Source of the DNA: CAZEGV01 sp964511645
Lineage (GTDB): Bacteria; Bacteroidota; Bacteroidia; Cytophagales; JAAEPT01
DNA: 16,113 bases
Direction of reading: 5' to 3'
NCBI GenBank assembly: GCA_964511645.1
Contig: CAZEGV010000055.1
Coordinates: 1 to 16,113, forward strand
Position numbers and translations under genes: made by a program. Numbering within the stretch: position 1 is the stretch's first letter; the number at the start of each line of letters is the position of its first letter. Shown here piece after piece: positions 1 to 7,308 of the stretch. The notes beneath the pieces were generated by a model that had not been told where the DNA came from, made no database searches, and worked only from the letters and a program-made list of their open reading frames with translations.

Positions 1-15
1 AAAAAACAATTCAAT

Positions 16-261
16 CTAAATTAGACTCATATTATAGTTAAACTGGTATAAAATAGATTCTTGAAGGATTTCAGAGTTAATAGAGTAAAGCTGTACATCC
101 ATATTGACATCATCAAAAAAACGAAGATATACACCTAGCTGATAATCAAATGGGAGCTTCCTAAAAGCTTCCCAAATAACAGGGTAATCTTGCTCTTCAT
201 AATGTTCTTTAAAGTAATGTCCCGACTTAGGAAATTGCTTTTGCAAGTTTTCGACAAACAT
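16..261 (-). CDS. Small hypothetical protein, 81 aa, translationally coupled to the gene upstream
   Basis: I do not recognise this family. The 81-residue product has no signal peptide, no membrane segment and no cysteine, so it is probably cytoplasmic. It is unusually aromatic: 16 Phe/Tyr plus one Trp, for example in YPVIWEAFRKLPFDYQLGVY around residues 26-45. It also carries acidic stretches such as FFDDVNMDVQ. Its ATG shares one base with the TAA of the upstream DUF3857 gene (sequence TAATG on the minus strand), so it should be co-translated with that gene, and no other start in this frame is as well placed. This coupling, rather than homology, is the main reason to call it real. Any role is presumably tied to the secreted DUF3857 proteins, but that is inference. 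Confidence 0.7.
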   Translation of the reverse strand: MFVENLQKQFPKSGHYFKEHYEEQDYPVIWEAFRKLPFDYQLGVYLRFFDDVNMDVQLYSINSEILQESILYQFNYNMSLI

Positions 262-2216
262 TATTTAGGACTAAATACTATTACAATTTTATTAAAATCT
301 GCCGCTGCGTTAATTACTTTTCTAAAGTCCTCAAAGACAACAAGAGGGTAGGTTGTATTGACATAGTATTCGTAAACTTTTATAGTGATGATATTTCCTT
401 CAAAAGTATACGTAGAAGTGAATCCTGCTACTTTTTTCTTACCGACACTAGCTACTACATTCATAGTCAAATCTTCTAAGCCTTCTACCTTGTAACCCTC
501 TGGCACCTGAAAAGAAATCTTTCGAGTATATTCATGCGGAAAGCTAATCTCTGCATTATTCTTTCTTTCTGTTTCTTGGTACATTTCTACTTGCTCACCA
601 ATGATATTACCAATATTAAAGATATAGTCATTACCTGCATTTTCTATAAGGGATGGTACAATACATTTAGCGTTTAGGCTTACACTTTCATCTATGCTTG
701 ACTTATTTTTATCTACTGGCTGATGACCCGAAGAAAGAATATTAGCATCTTCTCCCAATACCATTTTTGTAATATTATTAACAAGGTCTTGTTTGTTTTC
801 AGTATTTCCGTACACCAGTTGTAATTTAAGAAAAGCGGCCTCATGTCCACCAAATGAGTTTTTAAGTATTACTTCTGGTTCTTCAATTTTATCGAGATCA
901 ATTTTGATATCCATATTAGAATAATTATTTTTATGCCCTGGTGACTTAATCCATTTAACTCTAGGAGAATCAAAGTCTATAAACAACCCATAGTTATTAT
1001 TATACTCTGGAGATATCATTCCTAATCGATAGGCAATATTGGCAGGCTCTATGTATTTATTTAGCTTAGGAAAGTAAAGCAAAAACTCTTTAGCGTAAGC
1101 GTAATTCTCATTATTTTTTTCAAACTTAATGTCTGTGCGGTCACAAGTCACTACAATTTCAAAATACACATCCGCAACATCCAACAAAGCTATCATAAGC
1201 TTAGCAGTAGTTAATTTATTAGCTTGTTTATTCTTAAACGCAGTAAGTACATCAGTATTTGAAAGGTCTTTATTGATATTAAAAACCTTTACATCTTTCA
1301 AATAATTTTCGATAGTTTTGACTTTCTTTTCATCACTAAAAGTCTTACTTACACCTATTCTTTTAAGATTTTTCAACATCTTCTTTTTAGTAGGCGCATC
1401 AATCTCTCGAATATTCTTATTTATGTTCGTCCCTAATTTCTTCCATGAATAAAACTCTCCATCATTATTATCTTCATGATAAGCAAACTTATAATCAATA
1501 CACTTTCTATCTGCTTTTGGGTATGAATACTGTTCTTTTATCTGTTTCCCAATATCAACCTCTTTGTATTCGATAAGTTGTCTATTATCTTTCAGCAAAC
1601 TATCAACAATATTTCCCACTCCGTTTACACCAAATGCTTTAAAAGTAAGTGCCTTATCTGAATACAGTTGAAAAGTGTAATCTTTTACAATTTCGTTTTG
1701 TTGCACATACTCTCTTTTGTACAAGCTAGGGTTTTTATCATATACCGTATAGTAGTAGTCTATGATACTTCCTTTGCTGAGCCCTTCTATCGCAAATATT
1801 ACAAATGAACCATATTTTTCTGTTTTTTCTACACTCATAAAATTACTTTTGTCAAGCTCTTTGATTATTCCTTCTTTAGAAATACTCCTTGCTTTTACAT
1901 CAATCACTTTTCGAGCAGAGTTAACTGGGATATACACTTTATTATTGTACTCAATCCCATCATCGTCATTGACTATAATGGTTTCGTGCTTGGTTTTATA
2001 TGCACTTACAGAACCTGCTTCTTTATTAAAAACATACTCTATTACATTAAGTTGCTTGAGTATAATAGACGATTCTTTTTGTTCTTCTTTACTTAGGGTA
2101 GGTTTCGTAAAGCTTTCATCCCAAGTGTAATCCTTGTATTCATATTTTTTGTTTTGAGCTTGTAAAGCTGTGGCACTCAACAATAAGAAAACGATAAACT
2201 TAATGTATTTTTTCAT
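261..2216 (-). CDS. Secreted DUF3857 protein with a degenerate transglutaminase-like domain
   Basis: This 651-residue exported protein belongs to the DUF3857/transglutaminase-like architecture common in Bacteroidota, whose biochemical role is not established. Residues 1-20 form a signal peptide (basic MKKYIK, hydrophobic core, likely cleavage after ALQA). A DUF3857-like beta domain covers roughly 60-225, a helical transglutaminase-like segment roughly 285-400, and a C-terminal beta domain about 430-650. Compared with the gene just upstream, the catalytic Cys falls at about Lys334 (context QANKLTTAKLMIALL), the segment that should hold the His (371-390) contains none, and the Asp aligns with Glu390 (KYIEPAN). 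It is therefore probably a pseudo-enzyme with a binding or structural role. It starts 25 bp after the active paralogue ends and overlaps the 81-residue gene downstream, which implies one transcript. Confidence 0.85.
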   Translation of the reverse strand: MKKYIKFIVFLLLSATALQAQNKKYEYKDYTWDESFTKPTLSKEEQKESSIILKQLNVIEYVFNKEAGSVSAYKTKHETIIVNDDDGIEYNNKVYIPVNSARKVIDVKARSISKEGIIKELDKSNFMSVEKTEKYGSFVIFAIEGLSKGSIIDYYYTVYDKNPSLYKREYVQQNEIVKDYTFQLYSDKALTFKAFGVNGVGNIVDSLLKDNRQLIEYKEVDIGKQIKEQYSYPKADRKCIDYKFAYHEDNNDGEFYSWKKLGTNINKNIREIDAPTKKKMLKNLKRIGVSKTFSDEKKVKTIENYLKDVKVFNINKDLSNTDVLTAFKNKQANKLTTAKLMIALLDVADVYFEIVVTCDRTDIKFEKNNENYAYAKEFLLYFPKLNKYIEPANIAYRLGMISPEYNNNYGLFIDFDSPRVKWIKSPGHKNNYSNMDIKIDLDKIEEPEVILKNSFGGHEAAFLKLQLVYGNTENKQDLVNNITKMVLGEDANILSSGHQPVDKNKSSIDESVSLNAKCIVPSLIENAGNDYIFNIGNIIGEQVEMYQETERKNNAEISFPHEYTRKISFQVPEGYKVEGLEDLTMNVVASVGKKKVAGFTSTYTFEGNIITIKVYEYYVNTTYPLVVFEDFRKVINAAADFNKIVIVFSPK

Positions 2217-2241
2217 AATTAATTAGTTGTAAATAACTAGG

Positions 2242-4149
2242 CTATTTTTTATTAAAGACAAGTGTTTGTTTATAAGCTTTATTTAATTTTTTGATAAAGT
2301 TATTCCACTCCTCAAATTGCTCTTTTTTAAGCAAGAGCGTATTAATATATACTTTTTGATGGATAATTATTTTATCAGATAAATGCTCATAACTAAGTTC
2401 AAACCCAAAACTCTCGCCTTTGTATGAGCTACCTTCTAGGCGGTTACTCAACTTATATTCTTTGGGTAGTTCTAATGTAGTTGTCGCATCAAGTAGCGTT
2501 TTATAATCAAACTCCATTGGTACACCTTCCCTATATTTTATATCAATCAATTCATTATTTAAGAATTTATCAAAATGAGGATTGAGGTATAACTTTTCTC
2601 TTACTTTTTTAGCATAACTATCTATACTAAAGTTATATTTAACATAAATATCATCATCTCTATTATCAATACCAGTAATCAAAAAATTATTTAACAGAAA
2701 CTTATTACTGCCTTTTTCAAGGATGTGATGTAACTTCTTTTTTCTTACTTTTCTTGACTTATCAAGTAAGGCATGGGTCAGATTTACTTTTGTAATTCCC
2801 TTAAACTGATTTGTACCCTCACCTACTATTTTGTTACCGTCCCATTTTATATAGAGCGTTTCTGTAGTCGCATTATCTTCCTTGCTAAGTACTGGTATTT
2901 TTATTATTTTAAATTCCTTGTCAGATAAAGCGACCATTGTCTCTTTCCCTTGTATAAATCCTGTGGGATTACCGAATTTAACATAAGAGCTTGTCGCATC
3001 CAAAAAAACCTGTTTCCCATTAATATTAACAGATGCAATCATATGATTATCGCAAGCAGGAGTAGGCACATCGTGATAAGAATATGGAATAGCTCGACTA
3101 CCAACCCAAGTCAAGTAAGCATCTATTCCTGCATAATTAATCATCTGTTTGAGTAAGTTTGCCATGTCTTTACAATCACCATAACGCTTGTCGCAAACAT
3201 TTGCAGCTCCTCTTGGCACAAATCCACCAAGTCCATCTTCAAAAGCAACATACTTAATATGGTCTTGTACCCAATAAAAAATTCGTTTGACTTTTTCTTC
3301 ATCCGTTTTGAGAGGAGCAACGATAGAGTCTGTAATAGATTTCAACTCAGGGCTATCATTTGTTTTTATTTTTTTCACAAGCCCGCTGTACCAATTATAC
3401 AAGTCGTCCGTAGATGATAAAACTTGCATTTTTTTTCCTTTTAGGGTGTAATAAGCCAAGTGAATAACAATATGAGGTTCGTAATAACGAATATTGGGGG
3501 CATCACCAAAATATTCATAACTATCAACATTACCTGTTTTCCAAGTGTATATAATTGCTTTGTTAGTCGTTTCTTTTGTGAATTTGACTTCTATGTTTTC
3601 ACAGTTAAATAATTTGTATTGAAGTTCTGATCCGATTGGTACACTTACTTTAAACTCGTTTTTGAGCGTAGGAATATATGAACTAAAGAAAAAATTAGAA
3701 ACAAATCTAGGATCATTTGTAAGTTCTGTATATTCAACTATAGCTTTATCATGAGTAAATAACTTAGGAAAGGTTATTTTCTTAAGTTTGCTATCATCAT
3801 AAAACACACTTCCAGAAGTAGCTGATTTAGTTTCTACGGCTGACTCATCTAACTTTATTTTTTTGAATTTACCTCCACCTTTTGGTCTCAATATATAAGG
3901 AGTTACAGAAGCCACCTTATCCCAATGATCAGTATAGTGGATTTCTTTATCGGCATAAGCCTGTCCACTTTCATTTAAGATTTCCTTTACTGTCTTATAG
4001 ATGGTCTTTATTTTTAGATTGTTTTTTTCAAAATAAAAACTCACATGAGTAATGTTTTCAGATAATAAAGCTTTTTCGTCTTGATATTTTTCTTGTCCAA
4101 ACCCAGTTATAAAGCTTATAAATAGAATTAAATAAAATATGTTTTTCAT
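2242..4149 (-). CDS. Secreted DUF3857 / transglutaminase-like protein with intact triad
   Basis: This is a 635-residue exported protein of the DUF3857-transglutaminase family. The ATG at 4149 is preferred over one 18 codons upstream because it puts a signal peptide at the very N-terminus (MKNIFYLILFISFITGFGQ). DUF3857 spans roughly residues 45-210 and the transglutaminase core about 270-390. Its triad is visible as Cys326 in RYGDCKDMANLL, His369 in CDNHMIAS and Asp384 in VFLDATS. A beta-rich C-terminal domain follows (about 420-635). Family members are presumed thiol enzymes (peptidase or transamidase) acting outside the cytoplasm, but the substrate is unknown. It is the first of two paralogues in a minus-strand cluster, and a perfect inverted repeat lies 27-42 bases before its start. 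I see no truncation or frameshift. Confidence 0.9.
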   Translation of the reverse strand: MKNIFYLILFISFITGFGQEKYQDEKALLSENITHVSFYFEKNNLKIKTIYKTVKEILNESGQAYADKEIHYTDHWDKVASVTPYILRPKGGGKFKKIKLDESAVETKSATSGSVFYDDSKLKKITFPKLFTHDKAIVEYTELTNDPRFVSNFFFSSYIPTLKNEFKVSVPIGSELQYKLFNCENIEVKFTKETTNKAIIYTWKTGNVDSYEYFGDAPNIRYYEPHIVIHLAYYTLKGKKMQVLSSTDDLYNWYSGLVKKIKTNDSPELKSITDSIVAPLKTDEEKVKRIFYWVQDHIKYVAFEDGLGGFVPRGAANVCDKRYGDCKDMANLLKQMINYAGIDAYLTWVGSRAIPYSYHDVPTPACDNHMIASVNINGKQVFLDATSSYVKFGNPTGFIQGKETMVALSDKEFKIIKIPVLSKEDNATTETLYIKWDGNKIVGEGTNQFKGITKVNLTHALLDKSRKVRKKKLHHILEKGSNKFLLNNFLITGIDNRDDDIYVKYNFSIDSYAKKVREKLYLNPHFDKFLNNELIDIKYREGVPMEFDYKTLLDATTTLELPKEYKLSNRLEGSSYKGESFGFELSYEHLSDKIIIHQKVYINTLLLKKEQFEEWNNFIKKLNKAYKQTLVFNKK

Positions 4150-4175
4150 TGAGAATCGTTTAATATTATTGGCTG

Positions 4176-4191
4176 ACGTTACAAGTAACGT
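4176..4191. promoter_or_regulatory. Perfect 7-2-7 inverted repeat, possible operator
   Basis: ACGTTAC-AA-GTAACGT lies 27-42 bases upstream of the start at 4149. The arms match perfectly, the loop is only 2 nt and no T-run follows, so it looks more like a dimeric protein-binding site than a terminator. I could not find a convincing -33/-7 pair around it. If used, it would control the DUF3857 genes separately from the lipoprotein gene. Confidence 0.4.
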
Positions 4192-4248
4192 ACCAAAAGA
4201 CAAAAAGTTACCTTATACAACAGTGTTTTACAAGAAAGGTATGGATAT

Positions 4249-4407
4249 TTAATCGCAATCTATTTTGGGACAATCATCAGGGTTATGCTTTCTCCTACGT
4301 GCTTGTTTTTTTTTTCGCTGCTCTTGAGTCATGTGCTTGGGATTACACGAAGACGCTATATTTACCCCAATAACGATGATAGATAAAATAATTATTACTC
4401 TCCTCAT
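4249..4407 (-). CDS. Small putative lipoprotein, 52 aa
   Basis: An intact 52-codon reading frame begins at the ATG at 4407 and ends with TAA at 4249-4251. Residues 1-20 form a short lipoprotein signal: Met-Arg-Arg, a hydrophobic stretch VIIILSIIVIGV, then IASSC, with Cys21 as the likely lipidated residue. The mature part would be only 32 residues. It is strongly basic in the middle (QRKKKQARRRKHN) and ends in DDCPKIDCD, with two more cysteines. The gene sits 99 bp upstream of the DUF3857 pair on the same strand and has a -7-like box at 4479-4486, so it probably leads the cluster. Part of the basic stretch is encoded by ten consecutive A residues. I know no function for it. The call rests on the coherent signal-lipobox-tail layout rather than on homology. 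Confidence 0.65.
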   Translation of the reverse strand: MRRVIIILSIIVIGVNIASSCNPKHMTQEQRKKKQARRRKHNPDDCPKIDCD

Positions 4408-4478
4408 AAATTAATATTTCGTTATAGTGTTCTAATACCTAGAGTTCTTTATCTTTCTTTCTAAGAAAAACACACGAA

Positions 4479-4486
4479 CAAAAATA
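4479..4486 (-). promoter_or_regulatory. Candidate -7 box for the lipoprotein/DUF3857 cluster
   Basis: On the minus strand this reads TATTTTTG, an exact match to the Bacteroidota -7 consensus TAnnTTTG, 72 bases before the lipoprotein start. No clear TTTG -33 box lies about 19 bases further upstream. That position is occupied by a tandem direct repeat, which would fit activator dependence. Confidence 0.4.
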
Positions 4487-4493
4487 CAAATTT

Positions 4494-4517
4494 TAATGAA
4501 ACATCATAATGAAACAT
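4494..4517. repeat. Tandem 11-bp direct repeat in the divergent intergenic region
   Basis: TAATGAAACAT occurs exactly at 4494-4504 and again at 4507-4517, a 13-bp period. It lies between the -7-like box of the minus-strand lipoprotein gene and the -33-like box of uspA on the plus strand. Tandem copies at roughly one helical turn suggest a binding site for a regulator acting head-to-tail. AT-rich chance repetition cannot be excluded. Confidence 0.4.
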
Positions 4518-4541
4518 TTTAAAAAAAAATCATATCAGTAT

Positions 4542-4572
4542 TTTGTTAATAACACACCAGTTTGTACCTTAG
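4542..4572 (+). promoter_or_regulatory. Candidate promoter of uspA
   Basis: TTTG at 4542-4545, a 19-nt spacer, then TACCTTAG at 4565-4572 resemble the Bacteroidota sigma factor consensus (TTTG, about 19 nt, TAnnTTTG) with one mismatch in the -7 box. Transcription would start near 4579, giving a leader of roughly 44 nt. Confidence 0.45.
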
Positions 4573-4622
4573 TCCTAAACAAAGAGTAAACCTAATTTTT
4601 AAAAATAAAACTAACAAATACT

Positions 4623-5513
4623 ATGAAAAAGATACTCGTTCCTACCGATTTTGGACAAGAAGCCAAAAAGTCATACAATGTAGCTAGACGTTTCGCAGAA
4701 CGTCACGATGCCGAAATTGTACTTTTCCATATTTTACCTTCTAAAATGAAAGTCCTTTCTTCATTAAGTTTAGGGATAATGGGAAATCCATCTATCACCG
4801 AAGTTAAAGGAGAAGTAGCTGCTGCCAATGAACAAATGGGGGAAATTATTAAAAGCGGGGCTTTTGGAGTAAAAAAAGTAAGCACTAAAATCCTACAAGG
4901 AGAAGAAGGAATTGCAAATGATGTTTTACATTTTTTTAACGAAGAAGAACATGAACTTGTTATTCTAGGGACTGCAGGAGAAGACAAAAGCGGAGAGTCT
5001 AATGCAGAAATTATTTCAAGAAAATCCACAATACCTGTACTTACAGTACACAAAGAAGTAGACCACTTTGATGTAACTCATATCTTACTGCCTACTGACT
5101 TTAAATCGATTAATAGAAAATTTATTCAAAAAATCGTTCATATTAAAGAAGTCTTTGGTGCAAAATTGACAATTTTATTCATCAACACCCCAAAAACCTT
5201 TAAAGAAACAGAATATCTTAATCGTGAATGGAAATTGTTGAAAAACAGACACCACCTTGAAAATATAGACTTTGACTGTTATAATTCTTTTGACATAGAG
5301 AGTGGTATCAGTAGATATGGGAAAAAGCACAATGTAGACTTAATCGCCCTTCCTACACACGGGAGAAGAGGAATTGACAGACTATTCACTACATCTTATG
5401 TAGAAGACATCATCAATAACTCAGAAATTCCGGTGTATTCATACAACCTGCACAATGATGATGCTCATCTACCTGGTGGAACGAACAGTAGCTACAGTGG
5501 TGGGTTTGGCTAA
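4623..5513 (+). CDS. Universal stress protein, tandem two-domain UspA type
   Basis: This 296-residue cytoplasmic protein consists of two UspA domains in a row (about 1-143 and 151-274). Each begins with the family signature, MKKILVPTDF at residues 1-10 and HILLPTDF at 153-160, and each ends in a parallel-strand segment, STIPVLTV and SEIPVYSY. Usp proteins bind nucleotides and act in stress survival. In domain 2 the nucleotide loop is recognisable as THGRRGIDRLF (245-255), but the usual Gly-Ser is Thr-Ser. In domain 1 it is more divergent (GTAGEDKSGES, 116-126). The last 20 or so residues form an unusual Gly/Ser-rich tail (GGTNSSYSGGFG). The gene stands alone, divergent from the lipoprotein cluster, with its own candidate promoter and a strong terminator. 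Confidence 0.93.
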   Translation: MKKILVPTDFGQEAKKSYNVARRFAERHDAEIVLFHILPSKMKVLSSLSLGIMGNPSITEVKGEVAAANEQMGEIIKSGAFGVKKVSTKILQGEEGIANDVLHFFNEEEHELVILGTAGEDKSGESNAEIISRKSTIPVLTVHKEVDHFDVTHILLPTDFKSINRKFIQKIVHIKEVFGAKLTILFINTPKTFKETEYLNREWKLLKNRHHLENIDFDCYNSFDIESGISRYGKKHNVDLIALPTHGRRGIDRLFTTSYVEDIINNSEIPVYSYNLHNDDAHLPGGTNSSYSGGFG

Positions 5514-5536
5514 TACAAAATTCTCTACAAACAATC

Positions 5537-5566
5537 AAAAGCAGGACAAATTGTCCTGCTTTTTTA
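5537..5566. terminator. Rho-independent terminator of uspA, possibly bidirectional
   Basis: AAAAGCAGGACAA and TTGTCCTGCTTTT form a 13-bp perfect inverted repeat around one base, followed by a T-run, 23 bp after the uspA stop. The A-run on the other side gives a shorter U-tract for the convergent gene ending at 5580. Confidence 0.9.
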
Positions 5567-5579
5567 TTTTAATCACTTA

Positions 5580-5825
5580 TTAACAATCACACATAAAATA
5601 ATTATCGCCTACACCTGGAGCTAACTCATCATCTACTCGCACAAGTAAACTTATAGCTATACCATCTCCAATATTAGGATAAATATTATCTTTATCTATC
5701 CTTGTTATAATAGCTGTTTTATGTAGTAATTCGCCTATTTCAGTCTTATAATCAATCACCACATATTTTTTACTCTCAACTAGGTTAGTTAAAACCTCCC
5801 TAAACAATAATATCTCTTTATCCAT
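5580..5825 (-). CDS. Conserved-looking hypothetical protein, 81 aa, ending in Cys-Asp-Cys
   Basis: I do not recognise a named family. The 81-residue product has no signal peptide. An N-terminal helix (MDKEILLFREVLTNLVESKK) is followed by alternating hydrophobic strands (YVVIDYKTEIGELL, KTAIITRIDKDNIY, GIAISLLVRVDDEL), which suggests a small compact beta domain. It closes with GVGDNYFMCDC, so both cysteines lie in the last three residues, as in a metal- or thiol-reactive tail. The ATG at 5825 is the only good start. It lies 65 bp from the divergent leuC start, and the gene converges on uspA with a shared hairpin between them. Nothing in the sequence ties it to leucine synthesis. Confidence 0.75.
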   Translation of the reverse strand: MDKEILLFREVLTNLVESKKYVVIDYKTEIGELLHKTAIITRIDKDNIYPNIGDGIAISLLVRVDDELAPGVGDNYFMCDC

Positions 5826-5849
5826 AAGCTAAGATTAAGAAAAATATCG

Positions 5850-5857
5850 TACATTTG
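5850..5857 (+). promoter_or_regulatory. Candidate -7 box of leuCD
   Basis: TACATTTG matches TAnnTTTG exactly and is followed by GC, as in many flavobacterial promoters. It lies 33 bases before the leuC start at 5891. No TTTG -33 box is seen at the expected distance, so the call is tentative. Confidence 0.4.
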
Positions 5858-5890
5858 CACTTGATTTTACAGAAAAAGAAAACAATTGTA

Positions 5891-7288
5891 ATGGGAAAAA
5901 CATTATTTGAAAAACTATGGAATGCTCACGTCATAGATATCGTCAACGAAGACACTGACATTATCTATATAGACAGACATTTCATACACGAAGTGACGAG
6001 TCCGGTAGCTTTTTTAGGTTTAGAAGACAGGGGATTAAAAGTACGTAACCCTCAACAAACTATTGCTACCCCTGACCATAATGTACCTACTATTAATCAA
6101 CATTTGCCGATTAAAGAATTACTATCTCGTAAACAGGTAGAGACATTAACAGACAACTGTAAGAATCACGATATAGATATCTATGGTCTAGGACATCCTT
6201 TTCATGGTGTTGTGCATATTGTAGGTCCAGAATTGGGAATTACTCAGCCTGGTATGACTATCGTATGTGGAGATTCTCACACTTCTACTCACGGAGCATT
6301 TGGTGCTATCGCTTTTGGTATAGGTACTAGTCAAGTAGAATCAGTATTTTCAACTCAATCTCTATTATTATCGAAACCAAAAACGATGAAGATAGAAGTG
6401 AACGGTAAAGCTGAAAAAGGAGTTACTGCCAAAGACATTGTTTTATACATCATTGCACAAATATCATCTTCTGGTGGTACTGGATACTTTGTAGAGTTCT
6501 CAGGATCTGCTTTTACGGATTTGAGTATGGAAGAAAGAATGACAGTTTGTAATATGTCTATAGAAATGGGAGCTCGTGGAGGTATGATTGCACCAGACCA
6601 AACTACATTTGATTATATAGAAGGTAGAGAGTTTGCACCTAAAGGAAATGATTGGGACAAATCACTAGCTTACTGGAAAACGTTAAAATCTGATGCTGAC
6701 GCTAAGTTTGATAAAGTATTAACTTTTGATACTAAAGATATTGCACCAATGGTAACTTATGGGACTAACCCAGGAATGGGAATCAGAATAAGTGATACAA
6801 TACCTACTATTGAAGACATACCGACAGATACAAGGCTTACGTTCACCAACTCTCTTAAATATATGGGATTTGAACCTGGTGAGTCATTACTTGGCAAACA
6901 GGTAAACTGGGTATTCTTAGGTTCATGTACCAATGGAAGAATCGAAGATCTTAGGGTTTTTACTAACTTCATAAAAGGGAAGAAAAAAGCAGCTAATATC
7001 AATGCTCTAATTGTTCCTGGATCTAAGCAAGTAGAAAAACAAGCTATTGCAGAAGGTCTGGACAAAATTTTAGAAGAGGCTGGTTTTAAAATGAGAGAAC
7101 CTGGTTGTTCTTCTTGTTTGGCTATGAATGATGACAAAATACCTTCTGGAGAATATTCTGTATCTACATCTAACCGTAATTTTGAAGGTAGACAAGGTCC
7201 TGGTGCAAGAACTATCCTTGCTTCACCACTTACTGCCGCCGCTGTTGCCATTGCTGGTAAAATTGTAGACGTAAGAGACTATTTATAA
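5891..7288 (+). CDS. leuC: 3-isopropylmalate dehydratase, large subunit
   Basis: LeuC pairs with LeuD to isomerise 2-isopropylmalate to 3-isopropylmalate in leucine biosynthesis, using a [4Fe-4S] cluster in the cytoplasm. The protein is 465 residues, against 466 in E. coli. The start at 5891 (MGKTLFEKLW) matches the family; an in-frame ATG 12 codons earlier overlaps the probable promoter. Cluster ligands are visible as Cys346 in GSCTNGR, and Cys406 and Cys409 in PGCSSC. Other aconitase-superfamily signatures are CGDSHTSTHGAFG (127-139) and NRNFEGRQGPGA near residue 430. leuD follows 20 bp downstream. The gene looks intact. Confidence 0.98.
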   Translation: MGKTLFEKLWNAHVIDIVNEDTDIIYIDRHFIHEVTSPVAFLGLEDRGLKVRNPQQTIATPDHNVPTINQHLPIKELLSRKQVETLTDNCKNHDIDIYGLGHPFHGVVHIVGPELGITQPGMTIVCGDSHTSTHGAFGAIAFGIGTSQVESVFSTQSLLLSKPKTMKIEVNGKAEKGVTAKDIVLYIIAQISSSGGTGYFVEFSGSAFTDLSMEERMTVCNMSIEMGARGGMIAPDQTTFDYIEGREFAPKGNDWDKSLAYWKTLKSDADAKFDKVLTFDTKDIAPMVTYGTNPGMGIRISDTIPTIEDIPTDTRLTFTNSLKYMGFEPGESLLGKQVNWVFLGSCTNGRIEDLRVFTNFIKGKKKAANINALIVPGSKQVEKQAIAEGLDKILEEAGFKMREPGCSSCLAMNDDKIPSGEYSVSTSNRNFEGRQGPGARTILASPLTAAAVAIAGKIVDVRDYL

Positions 7289-7308
7289 TCTAAGACATTG
7301 ATATAAAA

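Noticed and set aside
1762..2130. 122-codon open frame on the plus strand
   Set aside because: It lies wholly antisense to the DUF3857 pseudo-transglutaminase gene, whose protein features are convincing. The hydrophobic translation is what antisense of lysine- and glutamate-rich coding tends to give.
4150..4203. N-terminal extension of the active DUF3857 protein (start at 4203)
   Set aside because: It would place 18 residues before an obvious signal peptide and read through the inverted repeat at 4176-4191.
4204..4248. Possible terminator of the lipoprotein gene (TACCTT/AAGGTA)
   Set aside because: The stem is only 6 bp with a loop of about 21 nt; not supportable despite a T-rich stretch after it.
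4703..5053. 116-codon open frame on the minus strand within uspA
   Set aside because: It is antisense to a well-supported two-domain Usp gene and shows no family features.
6757..7251. 164-codon open frame on the minus strand
   Set aside because: It is antisense to the conserved C-terminal third of leuC, with no recognisable domain.
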